This document shows positions 1 through 5,506 of a stretch of 9,074 bases of DNA, piece after piece; the first letter of the stretch is position 1, and every line of letters begins with the position of its first letter. The notes beneath the pieces were generated by a model that worked only from the letters and a program-made list of their open reading frames with translations, did not search any database and was not told the origin of the DNA. Both the position numbers and the translations under genes were made by a program. The stretch is from positions 1 to 9,074 of the forward strand of contig CAIYFF010000636.1 of NCBI GenBank assembly GCA_903925435.1, given 5' to 3'. This DNA is from an uncultured Planctomycetota bacterium (GTDB taxonomy: Bacteria > Planctomycetota > UBA1135 > UBA2386).

Positions 1-318
1 CACGGTCGTGTGGAGCAAGCCGGTCTGCTGGAATCCGCTGGCGAAGGCCATGCACAAGCCCGCAGCGAGTCCGCCGGTCCACAACGCGCGTCGGCGCCGT
101 GGATCGCGCAGGCTCTCGCGCACACGCGGTCGCAGCGCGAGCGGCAGCGTGATCAGGCCGCCGCAGAGGCAGCGCACACCGACATACGTCAGTGGTGCCA
201 CGTGCTCGTTGGCCCACTTCTGCCACAGGAAGCTGACGCCCCAGATCGCCGCGCAGGCGAGCAGCAAGAGGTCGGCGCGCAGCGGCGTCAGCCAACGCGA
301 TGGATGCGTGTCCTTCAT
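1..318 (-). CDS. DMT/EamA-family transporter, N-terminal part (cut by window edge)
   Basis: An open minus-strand frame from ATG at 318 to base 1 gives 106 residues with no stop, so the C-terminal part lies outside the window. Three hydrophobic segments are visible, at about residues 15-34, 42-62 and 78-97. A strongly basic loop (about 63-77, rich in Arg) separates the second and third and would be cytoplasmic. The opening, with AAIWGVSFLWQKW near residue 23, a VGVRC...LITLPLAL second helix and a third helix ending in FQQTGLLHTT, matches drug/metabolite transporter (EamA) proteins, which usually have about 300 residues and ten helices. The substrate cannot be predicted. The ATG overlaps the stop of the upstream flavin-reductase gene as ATGA (315-318), and I see no Shine-Dalgarno site, so translational coupling is likely. 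The product would be an inner-membrane protein. Confidence 0.85.
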   Translation of the reverse strand, partial: MKDTHPSRWLTPLRADLLLLACAAIWGVSFLWQKWANEHVAPLTYVGVRCLCGGLITLPLALRPRVRESLRDPRRRRALWTGGLAAGLCMAFASGFQQTGLLHTTV

Positions 319-872
319 CGCCGCGCCTGCACGGGTTCGCCCGTCGTGAAGAACCGGCCGCCCTTCTCGTGGTGGATCGTGCGGGGAAGGCCGCTTGCGA
401 AGTTCCAGCTGCCGTCCTTCCACAGCGTGTCGTCGGCCCACGCACTCTTCGCTTGCAGCACGAAGAGGTCGTAGCGATCCGCGATGCTTGGCTCATCGAT
501 CACATCGCACTCGATCCATGCCGCGCATCCCTCGATGAGTGGCGCGAGCACGGTCTTGGCGGGGCTGGTCTGGATGCCGAGGTGCGCAAACTTGTCGCCA
601 TCGCGGCCCGATGTCGTGCCGACTGAGTAGACGAGGTCGATCTGCGCGTCGGTTGGCGCTTGCACGACGCATTGGCGCGAGGCGAGCAGCAGTTCGCGCG
701 TGAACGTGTCCGCGGCGATCACCGCGATGAACTTCGCCGGCTCGAAGTCGAGCGGCATCACCCATGCGGCGGCCATCACGTTGCGCCTGCCTTCATGCGC
801 AGTCGTGACAAGCGTGACGGGGCCGTGGTTGAGCAGGCGATGGACGTGGCGGTCAGGGACTGCGTTGCGCAT
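315..872 (-). CDS. Flavin reductase-like (FMN-binding split barrel) protein
   Basis: The 185-residue product matches flavin reductase-like proteins (PF01613 type), which bind FMN in a split beta-barrel and often act as NAD(P)H:flavin reductases or small flavoproteins. Family marks are HRLLNHGPVTLVTT (11-24), NVMAAAWVMPLDFEP (31-45), the TSGRDGDKFA segment (87-96) and a C-terminal RTIHH...FFTTGE block (164-179). Length is normal for the family and no signal peptide is seen, so it should be cytoplasmic. An in-frame ATG at 905 would add 11 residues. I prefer 872 because relatives begin a few residues before the RLL..GP block, but neither start has a clear ribosome site. Its stop overlaps the start of the downstream transporter, so the two form an operon. 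The exact electron acceptor is unknown. Confidence 0.85.
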   Translation of the reverse strand: MRNAVPDRHVHRLLNHGPVTLVTTAHEGRRNVMAAAWVMPLDFEPAKFIAVIAADTFTRELLLASRQCVVQAPTDAQIDLVYSVGTTSGRDGDKFAHLGIQTSPAKTVLAPLIEGCAAWIECDVIDEPSIADRYDLFVLQAKSAWADDTLWKDGSWNFASGLPRTIHHEKGGRFFTTGEPVQARR

Positions 873-923
873 GAGGACAAAGCGCGGCGGAAAGCCGGCG
901 CGCATGTGCTACGAGGTCGCCAC
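873..923. promoter_or_regulatory. Divergent intergenic spacer with ribosome site for the alkylation-repair gene
   Basis: These 51 bp separate the start of the flavin-reductase gene (minus) from that of the alkylation-repair gene (plus). GAGG at 913-916, with a 7-base spacer, is a reasonable Shine-Dalgarno site for the ATG at 924 and fixes that start. I see no convincing -35/-10 pair on either strand. The spacer is short, so any divergent promoters must be packed together or reach into the coding regions. Confidence 0.45.
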
Positions 924-1604
924 ATGGCAGCCAAGAAGTCTGCGGTTTCTTGCACGGTCGACGAAGCGCTCGCGCAGTTGCGCAAGCGCGCCAAGAAGTC
1001 GGTCCGCGATGGCATGGTGCGGTTCGGCATCCCCAACGATCGCGCGATCGGCGTCGCGGTCGGCGACATCCGCGACATCGGCAAGGCCATCGGCCGGGAC
1101 CATGCGCTCGCGTTGTCGCTGTTCGAGGAGGATTGCTACGAGGCCCGCATGCTCGCGTGCTTCTTGGGTGAGCCGTCCGCGCTGACCGTGCGCCAGATGG
1201 ATGCGTGGCGCCGCACGTTCGACAACTGGGCGATCTGCGACACCGCGTGCTTCCACCTGTTCGACAAGTCGCCGCTCGCGTGGGGCCGCATCGCTGCGTG
1301 GAGCAAGCGCAAGGACGAGTTCGGCAAGCGCGCCGCGTTTGCGTTGCTCGCATCGCTCGCGCTGCACGACAAGAAGGCGGATGCCAAGCTCTTCATCGCG
1401 GAGTTGCCGCGCATCCGTGACGCCGCATGCGACGACCGCAACTTCGTCAAGAAGGCGGTGAGCTGGGCGCTGCGCGGGATCGGCAAGCGCGGCGGCGAGT
1501 GCCTAAAGCATGCGCGCGCGTTGGCGAACGAGCTCGCGAAGTCCGAAGACGCGGCGGAGCGGTGGGTCGGCAAGGACGCACTCCGCGACTTCGCAAAACG
1601 ATGA
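924..1604 (+). CDS. DNA alkylation repair protein, AlkD-like HEAT-repeat glycosylase
   Basis: The 226-residue protein matches the AlkD-like DNA alkylation repair family (PF08713), monofunctional glycosylases built from HEAT-like helical repeats that excise N3- and N7-alkylpurines. Visible marks are VRFGIPNDRAIGVAVGDIR (32-50), EARMLACF (73-80), FDNWAICDTACFHLF (99-113), KRAAFALLASLALHDK (135-150) and NFVKKAVSWALRGIGK (173-188). In Bacillus cereus AlkD the active site uses Trp109, Asp113 and Trp187. The matching residues here appear to be Trp102, Asp106 (same i, i+4 spacing) and Trp181, so the catalytic set looks intact. The start at 924 has GAGG seven bases upstream. The same frame stays open back to 660, but that extension lies antisense to the flavin-reductase gene and looks nothing like the family. 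Cytoplasmic; the 3' end converges on the decarboxylase with 25 bp between. Confidence 0.93.
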   Translation: MAAKKSAVSCTVDEALAQLRKRAKKSVRDGMVRFGIPNDRAIGVAVGDIRDIGKAIGRDHALALSLFEEDCYEARMLACFLGEPSALTVRQMDAWRRTFDNWAICDTACFHLFDKSPLAWGRIAAWSKRKDEFGKRAAFALLASLALHDKKADAKLFIAELPRIRDAACDDRNFVKKAVSWALRGIGKRGGECLKHARALANELAKSEDAAERWVGKDALRDFAKR

Positions 1605-1629
1605 GCGAATCGCCACTTGCCCGATGCGG

Positions 1630-3036
1630 TCAGCTCCGCGCCGCGCAACGCACGGCATCGAGCATCGCGTCGAGGTCGCGTTCTTCGGTGCGCGGATTCA
1701 TCAGCGTCGTGCGCAAGAAGACGCCCTGCGGCAGCGTCGTCTGCACGACGTAGAACGAGCCGTCGTCGAGCAGAGCCTGCCGCACGCGGCGGTTGTGCGC
1801 GTCGAGGTCGGCGCTGTCGACTCCGCGCGGACGCGAGCGGAAGCACACGATGTTGCACTGCGGCGCGATCGCGAGTTCGAGCTCTGGGTCGCTCTTCACC
1901 TTGTCGGCGAGCGATCGCGCGAGGGCGAGGCCACGTTCGAGATCGGCGCAGAGCCGCGCTTCGCCGAGCGTCGCGACTGCCGCATAGAGCAGCGCGCCCA
2001 TCGCGCGCTTCGTGCACTCGATCGTGCGGTGGCCGCGGTTGTGCCACTCGTCTTCGGCCTTCTTGGAGAACAGGTAGCTCGCTTGCTGCGTGAAGTTGCC
2101 TGCGCAGTCCTTCTTGTCGCGGAACAACACGCCGGTCACGAGCGCAGGCGTCTGCAGCATCTTGTGCGCATCGAACACGACGGAGTCGGCGCGCTCGATG
2201 CCGAGAAGCCTCGGTCGCATCGCGGGCGACAGCGCGTAGGCCGCGCCGTGCGCGCCATCGACGTGCAGCCATAGATCCTCGCGCTGGCACACGTCGGAGA
2301 TTGCATCGATCGGGTCGAACGAACCCGTTGCCGTCGAGCACGCGCTCGCGACGACGGCGATCGGAATGCGGCCGCTCGCCTTCGCCTTGTGGATTGCCGC
2401 AGGCAACAAGTCGGCGCGCATGCAAAACGCGTCATCGACCGGCACGGACACCACGCCGCCCTCGCCCCAGCCGAGGATGCGCGTTGCGCGGTCGATGCAG
2501 TAGTGCGCCTGCGAACTCGCGAGCACGCAGAATCGATCTCCGCCAAGGTTCCATGCGTCGACCTTGCGCTGGCGCGCGGCGAGCAGCGCCGTGAGGTTGC
2601 CGAGCGATCCGCCCGACGTCATCACTCCGTCTGCGGATGCAGGCATGCCGAGCTTCTGCGCCATCCACTGCAACGCGCGCAGCTCCATCGCGGTCTGGAT
2701 GGGGCCCATCTCGTAGACGGCCATGCCGTTGTTGAGCAGCGCGTTGAGGCCTTCGAGCAGCGCGAGTTCGGGACGAGGCACTGCGACTTGGTGGCCTACG
2801 TAGCGCGGGTCGTGCAGCCGATTGCTGTTGGCGAGGATGCGGCGCGCGAGGTCGGCGATGTCGAGTCCGCCTCGTCCGTCGAGCGGCGCCACGGCGTCGA
2901 GCATCGCGCGCGGATCGGGCAGGTCGAGCGTCGCGCCGCGACGTTCGCCAGTCGCCGCAAGGTGGTCCGCCATCAAGTCGATGAGGCGATGTCCAAGCGC
3001 GCGGAATGCGGCAGGGTCGAACGGGTCCTGGGCCAT
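1630..3036 (-). CDS. Group II PLP-dependent amino-acid decarboxylase
   Basis: The 468-residue protein has the fold-type I layout of pyridoxal-dependent decarboxylases (PF00282; aromatic-L-amino-acid, diaminobutyrate and glutamate decarboxylase relatives). In order: a substrate-side block with HDPRYVGHQ (75-83) and MAVYEMGPIQTAMELRALQW (105-124), the phosphate-binding TSGGSLGN (140-147), the cofactor-stacking His178 in SSQAHYCIDRA, Asp260 in LHVDGAHGAAY which should bind the pyridine nitrogen, and the Schiff-base Lys292 in VVFDAHKML. A C-terminal domain ends with FLRTTLMNPRTEERDLDAML. The reaction would be decarboxylation of an L-amino acid to an amine, but the substrate cannot be read from sequence and no transporter or partner enzyme adjoins it. 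Many relatives have DAHKW where this has DAHKM. An upstream extension to 3216 is open but Arg/Ala-rich and overlaps the divergent gene; ATG at 3036 fits the family start. No Shine-Dalgarno site is visible. Confidence 0.92.
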   Translation of the reverse strand: MAQDPFDPAAFRALGHRLIDLMADHLAATGERRGATLDLPDPRAMLDAVAPLDGRGGLDIADLARRILANSNRLHDPRYVGHQVAVPRPELALLEGLNALLNNGMAVYEMGPIQTAMELRALQWMAQKLGMPASADGVMTSGGSLGNLTALLAARQRKVDAWNLGGDRFCVLASSQAHYCIDRATRILGWGEGGVVSVPVDDAFCMRADLLPAAIHKAKASGRIPIAVVASACSTATGSFDPIDAISDVCQREDLWLHVDGAHGAAYALSPAMRPRLLGIERADSVVFDAHKMLQTPALVTGVLFRDKKDCAGNFTQQASYLFSKKAEDEWHNRGHRTIECTKRAMGALLYAAVATLGEARLCADLERGLALARSLADKVKSDPELELAIAPQCNIVCFRSRPRGVDSADLDAHNRRVRQALLDDGSFYVVQTTLPQGVFLRTTLMNPRTEERDLDAMLDAVRCAARS

Positions 3037-3151
3037 GGGCGCGCGTTGTAGCGCGAGCGATCTCCGCCGCATGGTGGTCGCGTGAGATTTGCGCCGCATT
3101 GCTGCCGCGTGCGGGATTGCGGCTACGCCGCGCCGCCGCGATGCTCGCCGC
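3037..3151. promoter_or_regulatory. Divergent intergenic region between decarboxylase and DUF1579 genes
   Basis: These 115 bp separate two divergently transcribed genes and must carry both promoters unless they lie inside the genes. The sequence is very GC-rich. I see a perfect small hairpin, GCGGC/GCCGC with a TAC loop (3119-3131), about 20 bp upstream of the plus-strand start. No convincing -35/-10 pair or Shine-Dalgarno site is visible on either strand. The promoter role is inferred from gene orientation only. Confidence 0.35.
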
Positions 3152-3835
3152 ATGCTTCGACTCGGCGCCGCGGTCCTGTTGTCCCTCTCTGCACTCCTCG
3201 CGCAGGAACAAGGCAAGCCAGCACAGGAACCAAAGCCAGCGCAGGCCGCGCAACCTTCGCTCGTGCCCGAAGGCGCCGCCGGCCTCGACCCTCTGCAGTT
3301 GGCGCGCGCGATGACGTCGACGATGAAGCTTGCTCTGCCGGGACCGCAGCACGAGCGGCTCCAGAAGCTCGAAGGCGCGTATGCGGTGTCGATGCAGTTG
3401 ACGCCGCCTGAATTGCCAGCGCAGGAGTGCCTCGGCGAGGCGCGCGCGATGACGGTGCTCGGCGGCCGCTACTTGCTCGTGAACCTCAAGGTTCGCGTCG
3501 CTGGCGTCGTGATGGAGGGCCTCTACGTGCTTGGCTACGACAACCTGCGCGCGCTCTACACCGTGAGTTGGCGCGACTCGCTATCGACTTGGTCCGTCGA
3601 GTGCGCAGGCCCTGAGACCGAAGGTCAGAAGGACAAAGTCGCGATGACCGGGACGATGGTGGACGCGGCGTCGCCGACGGGGCGGTCGTTCGACCTCGAG
3701 CTCTCGTTCCTCGCAGACGGCTTTGCGCTGTCGGTCCGCGATCAGGTCAAAGAGCAGAAGGTCGAGGTCATGCGGCAGACGTTTGTGCGCAAGGCCACCG
3801 AGGCGCCGCAGGATCCGAGCGATCGCAAGAAGTGA
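3152..3835 (+). CDS. Secreted DUF1579 family protein
   Basis: The 227-residue product begins with a Sec-type signal peptide: a short basic start (MLRLG), a hydrophobic run to about residue 16, and a likely cut after SALLA before QEQ. A Pro/Ala/Gln-rich linker follows (about 20-45). The rest matches DUF1579 (PF07617): HERLQKLEGAYAVSMQL (67-83), the VLGGRYLLV strand (102-110), MEGLYVLGYDNLRALYTVSW (121-140) with the family's GYDN...Y...W.DS pattern, and a C-terminal VEVMRQTFVR (204-213). DUF1579 proteins are small beta-rich proteins of unknown biochemical role, common in Planctomycetota and relatives. Location should be periplasmic or extracellular. ATG at 3152 is chosen because it opens the signal peptide directly; an in-frame ATG at 3089 would put Arg-rich sequence in front. 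The gene ends 15 bp from the convergent msrA stop, with no terminator visible. Confidence 0.85.
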   Translation: MLRLGAAVLLSLSALLAQEQGKPAQEPKPAQAAQPSLVPEGAAGLDPLQLARAMTSTMKLALPGPQHERLQKLEGAYAVSMQLTPPELPAQECLGEARAMTVLGGRYLLVNLKVRVAGVVMEGLYVLGYDNLRALYTVSWRDSLSTWSVECAGPETEGQKDKVAMTGTMVDAASPTGRSFDLELSFLADGFALSVRDQVKEQKVEVMRQTFVRKATEAPQDPSDRKK

Positions 3836-3850
3836 CGCGCAGCGCTCTGC

Positions 3851-4561
3851 TCACTTGTGCTTTGGCTTGTCCTTGAGCCCGAGCTTCTCGAGCTTCGGCG
3901 GGATGAGCGCGTTGCAGTATGGCTGCGTCGGGTTCAGCTCGAAGTAGTCCTGGTGGTAGTCCTCGGCAGGCCAGTAGGTCGATGCCTTCGTGATCTCCGT
4001 CACCACGCGGTTGCTGAGGCGTTCATTGGCCGCGGCCTTGGACTCGTCCGCCGTCTTCTTCTGCGCGTCGTCTACGTAGAAGATCGCCGAGCGATACTGC
4101 GTGCCGTAGTCATTGCCTTGGCGATTCTTGGTCGTCGGATCGTGCGCGAGGAAGAACCAATCGAGCAGTTGGCGGTAGCTGATCTTCTGCGGCTCGAACA
4201 CCACCTTCACGATCTCTGCGTGTCCGGTCTCGCCATCGCAGACTTGGCGATAGGTCGGGTTGTCGACGGTCCCGCCCATGTAGCCACTCTCCACGTCGAC
4301 CACGCCGTCGATGCGTTCCAGCACGGCCTCGACGCACCAGAAGCAGCCGCCGCCGAGATAGGCGGTCTCTTGTGGAAGGGTTGCGGCGTTCGGGGTTTGG
4401 TCTTGTGGCATGGGGGCTTCGGTCGGAGGAGCTTGCGTCGTTGGAGCAGGAGGCGGCGTGGCTGGCTTCGAAGCGCTGCCGCTGCACGCGGCCAGCGCCG
4501 CGAGGCCGAGCAGCACGAGAGTCACCTTGGACGCGCGCAGCCAGAGGATGGGGTTCTGCAT
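3851..4561 (-). CDS. msrA: Peptide methionine (S)-sulfoxide reductase MsrA, lipoprotein form
   Basis: MsrA reduces methionine-S-sulfoxide in proteins back to methionine. The 236-residue product has the catalytic motif GGCFWCVEA (71-79) with nucleophile Cys73, then GYMGGTVDNPTYRQVCDGET (93-112), GHAEIVKVVFEP (113-124), YGTQYRSAIFY (152-162) and EDYHQDYF (200-207). Cys216 near the C-terminus (QPYCNALI) is the likely resolving cysteine. Before the catalytic domain come a signal peptide with lipobox LAAC (Cys26) and a Pro/Thr/Ala linker to about residue 60, so I infer a lipid-anchored envelope protein that repairs oxidised exported proteins. The frame stays open upstream to 4906, but that overlaps the divergent RRM gene; ATG at 4561 starts the signal peptide cleanly. 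No MsrB domain is fused and no msrB is in the window. No Shine-Dalgarno site is seen. Confidence 0.95.
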   Translation of the reverse strand: MQNPILWLRASKVTLVLLGLAALAACSGSASKPATPPPAPTTQAPPTEAPMPQDQTPNAATLPQETAYLGGGCFWCVEAVLERIDGVVDVESGYMGGTVDNPTYRQVCDGETGHAEIVKVVFEPQKISYRQLLDWFFLAHDPTTKNRQGNDYGTQYRSAIFYVDDAQKKTADESKAAANERLSNRVVTEITKASTYWPAEDYHQDYFELNPTQPYCNALIPPKLEKLGLKDKPKHK

Positions 4562-4634
4562 GGACGGAGGATCGATCAAGGCAGGCGAGATGGCCAGCGG
4601 GAAGCCGTTCGATGCGGCGGCCCGTGTTGGATTC

Positions 4635-4686
4635 GGCCCGGGGTGCTTCCAGAGTCCCTGGACCGACGTATCATCCGCCCCGGGTT
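4635..4686. repeat. GC-rich inverted repeat between divergent msrA and RRM genes
   Basis: CCCGGGG at 4637-4643 is the exact reverse complement of CCCCGGG at 4678-4684. As RNA the stem could extend to 11 pairs (4635-4645 with 4676-4686) by counting three G-U pairs. The 30-base interior carries its own perfect hairpin, TCCAG (4648-4652) with CTGGA (4658-4662) around a 5-base loop. The element lies within the 243-bp gene-free stretch from 4562 to 4804, between two divergent starts. It could be an operator-like DNA site or a folded mRNA leader; the sequence alone does not decide. No T-run follows on either strand, so it is not a typical intrinsic terminator. Confidence 0.5.
4669..4674 (+). promoter_or_regulatory. 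Possible -10 box (TATCAT) for the RRM gene
   Basis: TATCAT is one of few AT-rich hexamers in this spacer and resembles a sigma-70 -10 box. The hexamer 17 bases upstream (CTTCCA, 4646-4651) matches TTGACA at only three of six positions. It sits inside the interior of the 4635-4686 inverted repeat. A start just downstream would give a leader of roughly 120 bases before the RRM start. Weak candidate. Confidence 0.2.
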
Positions 4687-4787
4687 CGGCTGCCTCTCCG
4701 GCTTTCCCACCGATCCCGTGTGTCTGCCGTGCATAGCTCAGTAACGGAGCGACTTTCTCGGCGGTGGGCGCACGTTTCTCATGCAGC

Positions 4788-4794
4788 GAGGAAG
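4788..4794 (+). promoter_or_regulatory. Purine-rich likely ribosome-binding site for the RRM gene
   Basis: GAGGAAG lies 10 bases upstream of ATG at 4805. An alternative in-frame ATG at 4781 would place this site inside the gene, and nothing resembling a ribosome site precedes 4781. Together with the family's usual start (Met, a few residues, then LYVGNLP), this favours 4805. Confidence 0.45.
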
Positions 4795-4804
4795 TCCGTC
4801 TGGA

Positions 4805-5410
4805 ATGGGCAAGAGACTCTACGTCGGCAACCTTCCGTACAACGCGGACGAGGCGATGTTGAAGGAGGCGTTCGGACAAGACGGTCGTGCGGTCGCGACG
4901 GTGCACGTCGTGATGGACCGCGAGACTGGTCGACCGCGCGGCTTCGCGTTCGTCGAGATGGCATCCGACGAAGATGCCAAGAAGGCGCTCGCAGCGATGG
5001 ACGGAGCCGAATTCGGCGGTCGTTCGCTTCGCGTCAACGAAGCCGAGGATCGCAGAGGTCCGCCATCAGGGCCGCGACCCGGTGGCTTTGGCGGCCCGCG
5101 GCCGAGTGGCCCTGGCGGCGCTCCGAGGCCAAGCGGCCCGCCGCGCGAGGGTGGACCGCCGCGTCCAGGTGGCTACTCGGGCGGTAGCTCGGGGGGCGCG
5201 CCATCGGGCGGTGGTTACTCGGGCGGTGGCGGCGGTGGTGGTGGCGCTGGCGGCGGCGGGTTCTCGCGCCCGAAGCCAGGTTGGTCGGATCCGCCTGCCG
5301 AGCCCAAGAAGTACGACAACAAGAAGCCGCAGCGCCGTCGCGCAGACGAAGAGCAAGACTACGGCGGCCGCCGCGGTGGTCGTCGCTTCGACGACGACGA
5401 CGAATACTGA
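4805..5410 (+). CDS. RNA-binding protein: RRM domain plus glycine-rich, charged tail
   Basis: The 201-residue protein starts with a single RNA recognition motif: RNP2 LYVGNL at 5-10 and RNP1 RGFAFVEM at 45-52, with aromatic positions Tyr6, Phe47 and Phe49 available to stack on RNA bases. The RRM ends near residue 80 (SLRVNEAEDR). Residues about 84-153 are low-complexity Gly/Pro/Ser, including an unbroken glycine run at 140-147. The tail (154-201) is highly charged, with a basic KKPQRRR stretch, RRGGRR, and an acidic DDDDEY end. This is the plan of bacterial glycine-rich RRM proteins of the cyanobacterial Rbp type, some of which are cold-induced; targets here are unknown. Cytoplasmic. The gene has an unusually long leader region for this window, and its 3' end faces galactose mutarotase across a strong inverted repeat. 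Confidence 0.93.
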   Translation: MGKRLYVGNLPYNADEAMLKEAFGQDGRAVATVHVVMDRETGRPRGFAFVEMASDEDAKKALAAMDGAEFGGRSLRVNEAEDRRGPPSGPRPGGFGGPRPSGPGGAPRPSGPPREGGPPRPGGYSGGSSGGAPSGGGYSGGGGGGGGAGGGGFSRPKPGWSDPPAEPKKYDNKKPQRRRADEEQDYGGRRGGRRFDDDDEY

Positions 5411-5425
5411 TCGATCGGTTGGCGC

Positions 5426-5476
5426 TGCCTGTCCCGGTCCGCTGCGGGCTCCCGGCTCAGTGCGGGACAGGCACTG
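5426..5476. repeat. REP-like long inverted repeat between convergent genes
   Basis: TGCCTGTCCCG (5426-5436) is the perfect reverse complement of CGGGACAGGCA (5463-5473), with 26 bases between. The right arm also takes part in a second perfect hairpin, CAGTGC (5458-5463) with GCACTG (5471-5476) around GGGACAG, so the two folds are mutually exclusive. The element lies 15 bp past the RRM stop and 30 bp before the galactose mutarotase stop. It may act as a bidirectional 3' end or mRNA-stabilising structure. Neither strand has a T-run after it, so it is not a classical intrinsic terminator. The layout (intergenic, convergent genes, nested palindromes) resembles REP elements mobilised by RAYT transposases; one copy cannot prove that. 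Confidence 0.6.
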
Positions 5477-5506
5477 TTCAGCCAGCGATGCGCTTCTGCT
5501 CGAGCT

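Noticed and set aside
1136..2425. Minus-strand open frame of 429 codons across the decarboxylase and alkylation-repair genes.
   Set aside because: It is out of frame with the decarboxylase, antisense to the repair gene, and Arg/Ala-rich without motifs. Both true genes have clear catalytic residues.
3037..3216. In-frame upstream extension of the decarboxylase by 60 residues.
   Set aside because: The added sequence is mostly Arg, Ala and Ser, and overlaps the start of the divergent DUF1579 gene. The family fold begins just after Met at 3036.
4731..4800. tRNA-like D-arm: GCTC-AGTAACG-GAGC after ATA at 4736-4750.
   Set aside because: The loop lacks the GG of a D-loop, no matching anticodon stem or TTCGA T-loop follows, and no acceptor stem can be drawn. 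It is a small hairpin in the RRM leader at most.
4562..4906. In-frame upstream extension of MsrA by 115 residues.
   Set aside because: It would bury the signal peptide, covers the whole divergent spacer and overlaps the start of the RRM gene.
5426..5476. Classical Rho-independent terminator.
   Set aside because: The stem is strong, but neither strand has a run of T after it and the loop is 26 bases. A REP-like or other structural role fits better.
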